Shown one piece after another: positions 50,608 through 62,032 of a DNA stretch of 64,000 nucleotides; the stretch's first letter is position 1; every line of letters starts with the position of its first letter. Below the pieces are notes generated by a model. It saw only the letters and a program-made list of their open reading frames with translations. It was not told the DNA's origin and searched no databases. The stretch is from Chloranthus sessilifolius (taxonomy: Eukaryota > Streptophyta > Magnoliopsida > Chloranthales > Chloranthaceae), in the NCBI GenBank assembly GCA_021018995.1, contig CM037590.1, positions 72,077,597-72,141,596 on the forward strand, written 5' to 3'. A program made the position numbers and the translations under genes.

Positions 50608-50946
50608 TCAGTCTATGCCAAGGATCACATCGAATCCTTGTATATCCAATAAAATTAAATTTGCTGCCAGTTCATAGACGTCCCCATCTCTGATGGTTAC
50701 AATCGTCGATTTACAAACCATGTCCGTATCGACCGATTCCCCAGTCGGAATAGATACCATTAAGACAAAATCCAATGTCTCTGGGTTGACCTTCATCTTC
50801 TTTACAAATCGAGGAGTAGTAAATGAGTGGGTAGACCCTGGGTCTATCAACACTCTAGCTTCATAGGCTATGTCACTTCCTTTTCTGTATAATTGTAAGG
50901 TACCTATATCATACATATATATATATATAACATACTTATGCATCAA
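50608..50946 (-). pseudogene. E1 aspartic protease
   Basis: Retropepsin-like domain that would process the polyprotein. It shows VLIDPGSTHSF, matching the family's 'aLIDsGaTHsF' catalytic block, and about 80 residues later FDVILGID, the 'dvILGmDWL' block. Between them is the usual beta-strand-rich spacer with PTGESV. It follows the zinc-knuckle region and precedes RT, as in Gypsy pol. Its short (AT)n-rich upstream end near 50910-50935 is probably secondary. Confidence 0.85.
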
Positions 50947-51389
50947 AATTTATGGATAGGAATAAGTCTACTCTACTTCCTATATGAATGCACCTTCTCT
51001 ATCTAAAAACTTTAAGAAATTAAAATTCTTGATTTAAAAGAAAATCTCACCTTGGATAACATCGTTGGTATTCTGTGCTTCTTGGGCAATAACAGCGTAG
51101 GCTCTTTCTTGTACGACCAGCTTCTTTGCTTCTATCGGTCTTGGCATGAAAGCAGAAGCCGTTTTCTCTTTACTCATCTCAGAGAAATCTCGAATAATGT
51201 GGCCCATCTTTCCACACTTATAACAACCCCTAGTACCCCTTCTACAATCCGTTGTTTTATGAGACTTGCCACACTTGGCACAAGTCTCAACTGGGTAACT
51301 ACTACTCCAGTGGTGGTAGCAAGGTTCTCATATCTGATCGGCCTCCCCGATGCAAGCACAAGTAACCTCTGATAATTTGTTTGTTGCGC

Positions 51390-52417
51390 CGGTCTAATAT
51401 AACCAGTTTAAAACTATTGTCTCTACATGGGTGCTACGAATCATGACTTTTTGTTCATCGGCTCATAGTTTTCCAATTTACTTTGACCCGTCCTTCCTCT
51501 CCCTTATTGATCTCTCCTTCGGTACCGATCTTTATTACCTTCTTCTATCACCAAGGCCTTACTCATGACCTCTCCATAGGTCTTTAATTCAAAGGCTGCT
51601 ACCCTTCCCCTGATGTCCGACCTTAAGCCGCGTTATAGTTTCTTGGCTTTCTTCAAGTCCGTAACTACGAAATTAGGAGCAAAACGAGCAAGCTGCATGA
51701 ACTCTACTCCATATTCCCTCACCGACATCCTTCCCTACTCGAGCTGAAGAAATTTAACTTTCATTTGATTGAGTACTACTTTAAGGAAGTATTGTTTGTT
51801 AAATTTACCCATTAATTTTCTCCCATGTCCATGGCAATCTTGGAGTTTCTTGAGCCCTAGTCCTAGACACGGACTTCCACCATGGGCCTGCCTCCCCATC
51901 TAACATATATGCTGTCTAACGAACACTTTCATCCTTAGTACACGTAAGCACACTAAACACCTTCTCCATTTCACTCAACTAGTTTTTCGCATCCATTGGC
52001 TCTGCTTGCCCTGAAAAACTCGGAGGACACATCCTCCTAAACTCTGTAAATGCTGAGAGCAATGGCTGTGTAGTACGCACTGGAGGTGTAGGTGGCTGAT
52101 ACTGGTCATTGGCATTATGACCTGCCAAGGATGTCGCTTGCTGAGCCATGGCGTTTGCCATAGTTTCCATGGTGTGTATCATCCTTTGATGCTCTTCTTT
52201 CTCTAACCCTTTCTTGTTCTCGCTGATCCCTATCTTGATGATCTCTATCTTGATTCTCTTCTTGGTCTCGGTTCCCCTGATTACTGCCTCCTGGGGCTTT
52301 ACTATTCCCCAACAGCACTCTATTCAAAATCGAGACAAAATCATCTCTGCTCCGCAAGTTTCTCTCATGGCCTCCCCTGGGCCGACCTCTTCCTCTAGAA
52401 AACATCACACTCTGCAC
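51390..52417 (-). pseudogene. E1 gag region
   Basis: Encodes the structural capsid/nucleocapsid polyprotein of E1. The N-terminal part (52115-52417) is rich in Arg, Asp and Gln, as in many chromovirus Gag leaders. A capsid-like opening with 'FRRMCPPSFSG' lies near 52020-52060. Two nucleocapsid-type zinc knuckles, CAKCGKSHKTTDC and CYKCGKMGH, lie at about 51210-51290. Order and spacing fit a Gypsy Gag of normal length. The region is decayed and is annotated as a fossil. Confidence 0.8.
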
Positions 52418-52494
52418 ATGAAATCACAGTTTCATTAGAAGAGGGTCCTATGCTCTGACAAATATCAAGACTTATCAGAAATTCTAAAAGAAAT

Positions 52495-52509
52495 GACTTT
52501 GATATCAAC
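52495..52509 (-). other. E1 primer-binding site
   Basis: Minus strand, just inside the 5' LTR: TTGATATCAAAGTC, a degenerate match to the TGGTATCAGAGC site complementary to initiator tRNA-Met, used by most plant LTR elements. Confidence 0.7.
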
Positions 52510-54892
52510 TATGACATCCCGGATTTCGACACCCTGAAACCCGTGCCATCAGCACGACCCTCTAGGCCATGCCCCATAATCCTGCACGAAACCTTTGGTA
52601 TTATCCAAGAACAGTAAAGTAAAATAATTTACATAAGAACTAATACTGAAATAATTTTCCAGTTCTATAATATAAGTCAGAATACGTAACTCAAAAAGGT
52701 AGTTCTGATCTCATGCCACTGCATGAGCAAGAGAACCAACTCGAACCATCAGTGACATCTCAGCAGTCACCTTGGATGCTTCACCAAAAGAATGTCTCAA
52801 TTTATATTACATTTTTCTCAAAAAAAGGCTGGACATACCAAGCCGTACAGTTTCTCTCTCAAAAATCTATCAAAGTACGTAGGGGTCCTCTAGAAGAAAT
52901 CCTTAGGAGGGGGCTCTAACTCCTCCCCAGGCACGTAATCTGAATCCTCCGGATCAACGTCTCCCGTAGCATTAGCAGCAGCAAGCACCGGAACTGCGAC
53001 GTATAGTCTAAAGGGTGAGCTGCATCATAGCTCAATAGGGAAACAACTGAATGAACATATACATCTAGCTTACTCGCATATATTCCATGACATTTAGAAA
53101 CATGATTTATCAATAAAAATAGCTGAAAAAATAGTTTGAGTTACTGTAAGCATGATCTGAATGCATCTATTACTCTACATGTGTTTACTTGTTTTTAACT
53201 TGTTCACAAAAGATAAAGATCAGCCTCAAAACTTAAATCAATAACTTAAATAATCTTCAATGCACTATAGCCTCGAGCCCTGATGGAATACCCACCATAG
53301 TCATCCAATCAGACTATTTTTCATTCATTTTTATTCATGTAATACTATCCAGGTCCCTTATAGGCGGCGGGGCATAAAGCTCACATACATCTCTGGGATG
53401 TCATACTGGCGTACGGATTGGTCGTTGTACCGGTCACGAATATCCTGTCGAGTCAGTCATGGGTATACCACCGTGTCAGTGGGGTATTTATCAAACCTTA
53501 AATCAAATGTGCAATTACATATAGTTATTCACCGTATGATTGTGCTAAACATAGTATTTTATGCATGTTCAATTATCATTTAATTAACTTCACATCACTC
53601 GAATGTTCACGATTTTCCATACATTCCTAGGATGTAACCAGCTCATATGCATCACTTAGATGCCCTTATATTATTCACACCCCCTTGGGATGTCACATAC
53701 ATATAGCATACTTAGCTCATTACTTAATGTTCACACACACGCACACAACTTTAATTTCATACGTTCAACTACTTTTCAAGAAAAACATGCACATCTCTAT
53801 GCTCTTAATGCATAACTATTCATTTCCATATCACTACATACATGCTATTATAATTAAAGTACATGTTCAAGGTATTCCCTACCTCACGCATTTGAATTCC
53901 CAAGCGTCAAGGTCCATAGTGGCTTCCCATGCTCGCATTCAAGCGTTCAACCTAATTTACATCATATCACATACAAAGCATCAAGAACGATGCGAAAGAG
54001 AAGGTACAAGACACTCCCAGAACTCTAAGGTCAAAAGCAAAACTTACTCAAAAACTGTCAAAATCGATTAATCAATCCCCATATCAATTAATCAATCCTA
54101 AATTGATTAATCGAAATTCCAAAATCAATTAATCGATCCACAAATCAATTAATCGGTTTTCTCAGACTCCTCATTTTCCAGCCACTGGGAGTACTCAAAC
54201 GATTAATCAATTTCAAATCGATTAATCGAAAACCAAAAATCGATTAATCGAATTCATTTCGATTAATCGGTTTCGGGCATCAGTGCCCAGATTTATTTTC
54301 TGTCAAAAATCGATTGATTGATTTTCAAAATTGATTAATCAATTTTGACAACAACTCAACCCTCTTCGGGCATTTCCTCTAGCTTTGTTCTCTTTTTTCC
54401 AACTCTTTAATTCATCATTAAATCATTACATTAATGCACCACATCATACACATCATAATTTAAAGAAATCTCACCTCAAATCCAAGTGTGAATGATTTAA
54501 GGGCTTGGCTCCAAAAGCTAGGGCTCTTAGCCTGATTCCATGAACTCATACACGTCGCCTTTGGAGTTAATATTTAAGCACGCCTTCAATTCAAAATCCA
54601 CACTAACTCCTTTAGCATTTACTCTTTCCTTCCCTATAAACTCTCTCTCTCTTCATAAATCCCTAACCACCTACCAAACCAAAGAGAAATAACTTCTCTT
54701 TATCCTTAAGGCCACTAGCACACACACCTGTTATAGGTGTATGTGACTTCACAATAACATCTAACACCACATTCACACTAAACATAATTTAACCTAAGTC
54801 ATCCAGTTGATTTCCACTCGGTTTCACCAGTGCCCAGGTGAGCACGCATCCTGAGGATACTATTCAAAGCCCAAATTTTCAAGGATGTTACA
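52510..54892 (-). repeat. E1 5' LTR (intact copy, 2.38 kb)
   Basis: The only undivided E1 LTR. On the minus strand it runs from TGTAACATCC at 54892 to the junction with the primer-binding site at 52510. It carries the ATCGATTAATCG array at about 54058-54350. It serves as the reference for the empty site of E2. Confidence 0.9.
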
Positions 54893-54897
54893 AGGAC

Positions 54898-56854
54898 CAA
54901 GGAAGAAGAAGCCCGAGGGATTTTGTGTCTGTCAAAATCGATCTATCGATTTGGAAAATCAATCGATCGGATTTAACAGTATAAAATTTTTTAGAGAATC
55001 GATCGTTCAAAATTTTTGTCCTGGAAAAATCAATCGTTCGATTTTGACTAAAGTGTCGATACAACTTCGGTATTTTAGCTATAATATTTTACTCCAAGCT
55101 CCGATTGACGCGATTCTCACGGTGTTGAAAAGAAGACAACGAGATCTATAACTTTTTTGAATTAATAATTTCATGAATCAACTATTTTAAAAGTAAAAAT
55201 TTAGCGAGAAGTTAGGTCAAGTTTTGAGTTAGTACGAACTTGCCCATTTCCGCCTTGGTTTTGAGAAAACACTTAAATACATCAAAGCTATTGGTAATTA
55301 GAATCGATTCTTAATACATTATCGTATGTGTGATATAGATTGAGAATGAGAGACCGTCGATAAGGACCTAGGTATCGCTTTGAACGACTCCAAACTTAAG
55401 GTACGGGAAATTCACCATCTAATTCTATTTTTGATTTTTATTCATAGATAATGTGATATAAACGAATGATTTATAACTGTTTTAGAAAATTTGAAAGCTT
55501 TGAAGTATGAAGTTGTAATTGAACGCATGTGTGTGTCCGTTCCGTTTATGAATCGATTTCCGTTCTAAATCCGTTTGTGTTCCATTCCATTTTCAAATCC
55601 GTTTATGATTCCGCTTAGGTATTTGAATTGAAAACTGTGTGAATCTAAAATCAAGTGGCAAAGAGGGGTTGAGCCCCCGGGGTTTTTACTTTATTCCCGC
55701 TATGAGATGCTTTGGCCTAATGATATGTTATGTTCTAAATCTAATATGTTTTGTTTGTTACATACGGGATGCCTATGTGATTGTGCTTTGGTTATACGAG
55801 GTTTGCAAAGAGGGGTTGAGTCCCCGAGGTTACGAATTTATTCCCGCTATGGGATGCTTTGGCCTTCTGATATATATGTATTTCTATTCCTCGCTCACGG
55901 GATGTTTTGGATATACTTTGTGTGCAAAGAGGGGTTGAGTCCCCAAGGTTTTTACCTTATTCCCACTATGGGATGCTTTGACTTTCGGATATGTATGTTC
56001 TGTTCTTTGATACATTCTCGTTTCTTGTATGCTTCAATTTGATGATATGTTTGCTCCGTTTTGTTATGTTCTCATCATGATATGATTCCGTTTCTAACAT
56101 GTTTTTGTTTTGATATATTCTGCTTATGATTTGCTTCTATTTCCATCTATATTTTATTTTTGATAAGTATCCTTATTTTTCATATTTATTCTGTTTTCGA
56201 TATGTATCTATCTTCCGATATGCGTTGTTCTAATCTATGTTCGTCTCCGATATGCTCTCTTTTCATTTCACTTTGTTTTGAAAATGAAAATGTAATATTT
56301 GCAACTTTATTTGATACGAAATTATTTTAAAATTCTATCACTGAATCTATGCATTTCAATGATAAGATGTGAATTGTGTTTGAATTTTTTCTACTAAGCT
56401 TAGACTGTTAGCTCACCCTGACTATACATCACAGGTGTAGATTTGGATCAGGCTTGAAGAGGATCCTGCAAATTATTGATTTTTGACTTGACACCTTTTG
56501 GGCCTGATCCAGTGGCTTTTGGACTTTAGACTTGGTACATTCACAAAACTTAGTAGAATTAGAATTTGTATTATATATATTTTGTATACCACTGTTTAGG
56601 AGATGGTCGGCCATCATCAGTGGTTTTAAATTTGTTAGGCTATTGTTCAGTATAGAAAATAAATTTTTAGTTATGCCACTTATGATATGATATATGCTTT
56701 GATTTCTGCATTGTGTGGATGTACCAAGTAAATTCTATACTCGGATCGTGATCTGTACGACTGGACGGTCCGATTTTCTCGGAGATCCATGTAAAAAAAA
56801 AAAAAAAAAAATTATATCTCAGAAAATTATGTTAGAAATATCCAGGCTGTCATA
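54898..56854 (+). repeat. E0 3' LTR, second segment
   Basis: Continues E0's LTR after the E1 insertion. At 55658, 55805 and 55924 it has three copies of a 119-147 bp unit starting GCAAAGAGGGGTTGAG and including a 'cccgctatgggatgcttt' stretch, a look I know from Tekay-type LTRs. Near 56400-56460 are 'tagctcaccctga' and 'caggtgtagat', also usual near the 3' end of such LTRs. The end, around 56844-56854, is a degenerate inverted match to the LTR start. An open stretch at 55639-55938 is only a by-product of the repeats. The right boundary is the least certain part. Confidence 0.6.
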
Positions 56855-58189
56855 ATGCTAGTAGGTACTGTAAGGTTACATGTTGAAAGAAAATCGTATT
56901 TTCAAAAAATTTAAACTTTGACTAATGGAAAATAAATGATAGATATTTTTAATTATAATATTTAACTAATTGAACTTTGTAAGTATTTAAAAAAATTGAA
57001 CTTTGACAAAAAATAAAACTTTGACCAAGGAAAAATTACACTGATACATTATAAATTTATGTAGTAGTAGATTCTATCTATAATCAGGTTTCAAGTGTGA
57101 CACAAAATAAATTTTATGTAAAAGTCAAATTTGACCAAAAGTCAGACTATTGAATAATAAATATTGAGAATTTAGTGTCACATTATAGATCAACACAGCA
57201 ATATCTTTTTTTAACCTTCAAATTATAGGAGTCAAAGTTTAATAAGAAGTAAAATTTTAATTAAAAGTCAAAGTTTGACCCTAAAGTCAACCTTTGACTC
57301 CTAAAAATTTGATAATATATTACTAACTTACAAACTATATGTCAGTAGTCAAAGTTTGATCAAAAGTCAAAACTTTAAATTGTTTATAAACCTTATTCAA
57401 GTTTGATTAAAATTCAAACTTTAACTAAAGTCAAATATTTGCTAAAAATAGTATAATGTAGAAAATGTGGTGGTCATAGTGATCGTGCTGACATGATGGT
57501 CATAGAATTGAGGGTTACTTTTTAAAAGCCAAAAGATAATTTTTTTGTTTTTAGTTTAAAGATAATTTTTAATTTTTTACAAGTAATTTTAGAATTGAAA
57601 TGATAAAAAATTATTATTTTATTTGTGAGAAACTCAATTTCAACCACTTAAAAAGGTTGAAATGGTTTCCTCCTAATATGACTTGGTGTATAAAAATTAA
57701 ATTTGCATGCGATGCACCACTTAATATTATTTCCATCTTCTAATATAGTTATCATACAACAACAATTGGAAACTGAATTTCATTTCCACTTATATAATAG
57801 CATTTCTATGTTATCAAATATGGCCTTAACAACTATCATTTCCACATAAGGAGATTGACCCATTCACCCTTAACAGTGAACGGCTTAGTTACCCTATAAA
57901 ACCTTATAACAACTCAAATCCAAGTACAGAACATCAATGCCAATGTAGGACCACGTAATTAATAGGCAACTAATGTGATGAACTTGGTTGTGTAGGTCAC
58001 CAAGGCACAATAATACCAGTGCCTTCCCAACATTTTAGGTTGTCAAAAGTCGACTTCCACAAATATCAGGGCATTGATGATAGTTTTAGCCATCTTTTGA
58101 CTAAATTCCACGGCTAAAAACCTGCTTCATCCATGATGATGCTTCCGACACACACATCAGTCAAAGATACACCTATTCTCGTTGCCTCC
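56855..58189. other. AT-rich intergenic DNA with a cluster of GTCAAA/TTTGAC words
   Basis: No coding homology. 56920-57440 is packed with GTCAAAGTTTGAC-like words on both strands. 57480-58189 shows nothing I can name. Confidence 0.5.
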
Positions 58190-58375
58190 ATTATTGACAG
58201 ATTATGGTAGACTTTGTCACAAAGCCTTAAGAGGCGGAGGCCTTGAGTTCGAATCTCACCCCTGTTGGCACTCATAGGATTTATCCCCACTTACCTAGCA
58301 TGTGTGATGTGCGAGTGTTGCATGTGATCGGGTCATATGCATGGTCTCCTGAACTTTTCTCCAAATATTAATGGT
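58190..58375 (+). mobile_element. Probable tRNA-derived SINE (+)
   Basis: GAGTTCGAATCTC at 58245-58257 is a close match to a pol III box B; an A-box-like TGGTAGACTTTG lies near 58205-58217. A tRNA-unrelated body with TGTGATGTGCGAGTG follows, as in many plant SINEs. Ends and target duplications are not clear, so the borders are approximate. Not a functional tRNA gene: the upstream half does not fold as one. Confidence 0.45.
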
Positions 58376-58979
58376 ACGTAGAACATAGTAGAATATGAAA
58401 CTCACCGAAATCTCATTGAAAGTTGACTTTTTCAGATTTCAAAGTCCTTAGAGACCTCTATAGTAGACTCTTTTCTGATGGCTCATATGCCGTACTGTTT
58501 CAACCGATTAGTCCAACGAAAATATCCAAAATAATATTAAAAATTTCTTGGGGGACCATTTTTTGGGCCAAATAAGTGTCACATGGAGATGTCCAATGAT
58601 TCCATTATGAACCATGCAAAGACCATTCATCCATCCAATCGGTTGTTTGCTTTAAGTACTTGCTAGCTTTGTACTTAGGCTTGCTAGGCTTGCCCTTATC
58701 TTCTATGCATCACTCTTATCACTTTTACTATATTTGTAGACTCAATTGCATGATTCACTTCTTATTTAGAAATTATTTCAATCAAACAAATACAACAAGC
58801 CACAATGGGTGGTCATAAAGGGATGTTTCTAAGTGAGTCGTGCTAATACTCCTTTTAGCTTTTAGGTAATTTGTATTGTCTAAAGAGATGGAAAATTGAG
58901 TCACCCAAATTCCATTGGCAATGGATTAGTAAAAATGGTCAATTCTATGGTACAATCACAAAGGTCGTAATATTATTGT
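58376..58979. other. AT-rich intergenic DNA
   Basis: I see no gene, terminal repeat or known element here. Confidence 0.4.
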
Positions 58980-59642
58980 ACGATTTATTATCATAATTAT
59001 AATTTAATTAATTTAATAAATTAGCTCCCTAATTGTCAAGTAAAAGATTAATAATTGCGTTTTATACTATCAGATCTACGGACGTCCGTGATGGACCTCA
59101 CGAACATCCGTGATCACGAATGACTGTGAGTGAATCACGGACGTCCGTGAACTGACAGTATTTAAATGCAAAGTTAGTTTCGGGGGTTATTGGCTGAGCG
59201 AAAATTTTCTCTATTATCAGAAAAGAAGAGCCTGAGTTTCCTTGTTTTTGAGATAAACTTACCCTATTCTGATTAGAAGAATTTCCTAAGGATTTACTCC
59301 GTTGCGATTGTGATCTAAAGGTTTAGATCGATATCTCGTGTGATTCGAAATTTGAAGCGAAAGAAGTTCACTACAGATTGGATGATTGTGGGATGTGATT
59401 ATTGGTAGTGAGAAGAGTAATAAGGCATATCATTCGAAAAAACACTGTAAGGTTTATTTTTCATAATGAATTACTTAGTTTGGATCTAAGATAGATCCCA
59501 TGGTTTTTACCTGTGATAGAGTTTTTCACATAAAAAATCTTGTGTGTTATTTGTGTGGATGTGATTAGTTTTGTTAATTGCTTATATTCTTTATATATAG
59601 CTAGATCTATAATTATTCCAAAATTTCAATTGTCTTTCTACA
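58980..59642 (+). mobile_element. Probable solo or partial Copia LTR
   Basis: The right half (59440-59642) reads like the R/U5 end of a Copia LTR: 'atggtttttacctgtgatagag', then 'cacataaaaaatcttgtgtg' and 'ttatttgtgtgg', and it closes with TCTACA at 59642. A foldback with two CGGACGTCCG cores lies inside at about 59066-59162. No polyprotein is attached on either side and the left end is not defined. Confidence 0.5.
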
Positions 59643-59727
59643 ATCCGATGCATGGTCAAAATTCCGGATGAAACCAACACGTATCAATTTCGAAAAAGAA
59701 GTACCGGATCAATACAAATGTATCAAC

Positions 59728-59730
<3 letters not shown>

Positions 59731-59775
<45 letters not shown>
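59731..59775. repeat. (TA)n microsatellite at the tail of a SINE
   Basis: 45 bp of TA next to the 3' end of the minus-strand SINE, starting in the ATATAT of its target duplication. Confidence 0.9.
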
Positions 59776-59777
<2 letters not shown>

Positions 59778-59968
59778 TGGGTATCCAGGCCTCTTAGAGC
59801 ACTCGCCTAATCTCAAGGGCACATGTGCACTTCAAATTCAGCACATGTCGGGTCAGCACAGGATATAAATCCTTAGGGTAGCCTCAAGAGGGGGGGGATT
59901 CGAACTCAGGTCTCCTACTTTTGGAAGCAGGTACCTGACCAGCTCACCTAACCCTCGGCCTTGAGGTT
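59775..59968 (-). mobile_element. tRNA-derived SINE (-)
   Basis: On the minus strand the element starts GAAACCTCAAGGCCGAGGG, has an A box in GGTGAGCTGGTCAGG (complement of 59934-59948) and a box B in GAGTTCGAATCCC (complement of 59897-59909), then a tRNA-unrelated body of about 110 bp. TCAACCCATATAT occurs on both sides (59723-59735 and 59969-59981), a 13-bp target duplication typical of LINE-driven insertion. Internal pol III promoter boxes look preserved. Confidence 0.8.
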
Positions 59969-59981
59969 TCAACCCATATAT

Positions 59982-60871
59982 TTTGATATGTATCAACCAA
60001 TACATACTAACAAATAGCCCAAAATTGATACACATCTTCTGATACGAATCAATTTTGGAGATCGCCGATATATATCAAAAAATTGATATTTTGACTATGA
60101 TCAGATTGATGGATGCCTGATGTGATGATTTACAAGATAACTATAGTAGTTCGTCAAATTCTCATAGAGAATATACAGTTGTTAAGATAGATGTGGATCC
60201 TATAATTTTAAAAATAGTGAGTAGTAACTATTAACTAAAATCATTAACGATATTTTAGGATCTTAATTGAATGTAAGTATAGGAAAACATTGTATTTAAA
60301 AATAAACTTAAAAGTTACTCTCTACATAATGTAGAAAAATATCAAACAGTTGGCAAAATGCATACAGTTCTCATTAGGTCTCACCCTCCCGCTCCTATGA
60401 GAATTATAACGCCATCACAAACTCTATCTCCAATGAGAAAGGAGAGTTAGCATCTTGTTGACAGTCTACTATAGAAATCCTATCAATTCTCCTCACCAAT
60501 GACGGCCTTAAGGTGAAGAGAGAAAATTTTTATTTTTTAGTTTTTTGGTAAGCTGTAAAAACTCAATTTAAATCACTATGGCAAGTAAGATTACATTCTC
60601 AAGTTAAATTCTAATGCCGAAACCGTCATTCGGATGATGATATTGGTGTATTTGGTAGAAACAAAGACAACATTTGAAAGAGTACAAATATATAGTAATA
60701 ATAATTAGGACCCTCTAACCTCTCGTGCCTAACCAAAAAAAAAACAGTTAAAAAAATACACAGCCTTCCTGCTTATAGTGCGTAATTACTTTGTGAAAGT
60801 TGCGTGAAAGAATGAATATGATGGAAGTAGTCAAACCACTACATATTCTATTTTCATAATACTATGTACGG
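59982..60871. other. AT-rich intergenic DNA
   Basis: No gene or known element seen. The flank of the SINE (59640-60110) is rich in GATACGTATC-like and TGTATCAA words. Confidence 0.4.
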
Positions 60872-61539
60872 TGTTATATATAAGTGTAGTAATATATATT
60901 TTAGTATTTCAAAATTAAATTTATAATTATCATTATTATTGATAATAATTTAATGGCAAACCTATAAAATAATTTAATGGTAAAATTATAAATATTTTCT
61001 CTCTAAAGTGTCTTTTAAAATTTTGATTTACTTTTTACCGTTAGTTAAAAAGACACAAGTCTCGCATCTCTTCACCGTCAATCTGAAAAAACACAAGTGA
61101 ATCGATAATTTTTTTACCATTATCTGAAAAGACACAAGTTTGGGATTTCTTCACCGTAAATCTGAAAAGACACAACGCTCTGGAAAGATACAATGGTTCG
61201 TGATTTTTTCTATAAATAGAGATCAGATCCGGATTAAAAAGACACAACAGAAACTATAATAGCATCTATTTCTCTTTTCTCTTACAATTCTTTTTTTTTT
61301 AAGAATCTTTTGTGTGTATCAGAAAATCTGTGTGACAGGTTCTTTCTCTGGAAAATGCAATCTAAAAAAGAACATACGTTTTTTGGCATGATCGGACTCT
61401 ATTGTATCCTGAAGGCAAATTCGCTGAAAACCTTATTGCATTTTCGTTTATCCGACGGAATGGGGACGTTAATTTTCTTTAAGACAGCGTAGTGAACTAC
61501 GTATCTTGGAGCCATTATCAATACTATTTTTTTCAATAA
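60872..61539 (+). repeat. E4 5' LTR
   Basis: Begins TGTTATATATAAG. It carries four to five copies of a 'tctgaaaagacacaa' phrase at 61040-61190 and a TATA box, CTATAAATAG, at 61210-61219 (63382-63391 in the other LTR). The right end is given to within about 5 bp. The interior next to it (61540-62030) has no recognisable coding. Confidence 0.8.
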
Positions 61540-62032
61540 TTTAAAGACAATATATCATTCTAATAGCTAAGAGCATAAAGTTCATGAATCAAGATCTCAT
61601 CAAACTTGATCGAATTGGCGAGTTAAATTTTAAAGGATGACAGTAAAATTTGTAATTTTTCTTGCGACAATTCAAGATTGCTTATGTCCTCACTACACTA
61701 TGCCCACTAATATTTATTGCGGGAACAACGAAAAGTACAACTAGTGGTAGCTCGGATGCTCGACTCAATAGCTGAAAGATGATTAGGATTGTCGAGACCA
61801 CATCCTCAATGCATTGAACGATAGGTTATTCAATACATTTTGTAAGTGCACTATTACTAAAGATTTTGAGATTCATTAGTGAAGAAGTATCTAATTGTGG
61901 ATACAGGTATAAAGGATTTTCTAGTCTCTAATATTTTAATAATGGTTGGAGATAAACTGATTCTTGAATGAGTTCAAGAATTATAGTTTATTGTTACTGA
62001 GATAGAAGTCTTATGTATTTAATGAAGTGTAC

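Larger units (their letters stand above)
1249..54892 (-). mobile_element. E1: chromodomain Ty3/Gypsy (Tekay-like) fossil, split by E2
   Basis: Reads on the minus strand. 5' LTR 52510-54892, internal region 45130-52509, and 3' LTR in two pieces (44070-45129 and 1249-2620) separated by E2. Without E2 it is about 12.2 kb. Gag with two zinc knuckles, aspartic protease, RT (FVDD), RNase H, integrase and a chromodomain appear in the usual order, followed by an extra gene before the polypurine tract. AGGAC flanks both ends. It is broken, with roughly two dozen interruptions in its coding region by eye. LTR divergence in a sampled 300 bp is about 5-6 %, so it is an old but recognisable copy, older than E2 and E3 nested in it. 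Confidence 0.9.

Noticed and set aside
55639-55938. 99-codon frame with repeated 'KEGLSPRG' text
   Set aside because: Produced by the 119-147 bp tandem units of E0's LTR.
57480-57840. Possible hAT-type MITE ending in 'ttatcaaatatggcc'
   Set aside because: The right end resembles a terminal repeat, but I could not find a matching inverted left end or an 8-bp duplication.
58190-58260. Functional tRNA gene
   Set aside because: Only box B is convincing; no cloverleaf with an acceptor stem can be drawn, and a SINE-like body follows.
59106-59110. ATCCG as a target duplication partner of ATCCG after 59642, giving a 532-bp LTR
   Set aside because: A 5-bp match followed by TG is expected by chance in a kilobase, and it would place the LTR edge inside the CGGACGTCCG foldback.
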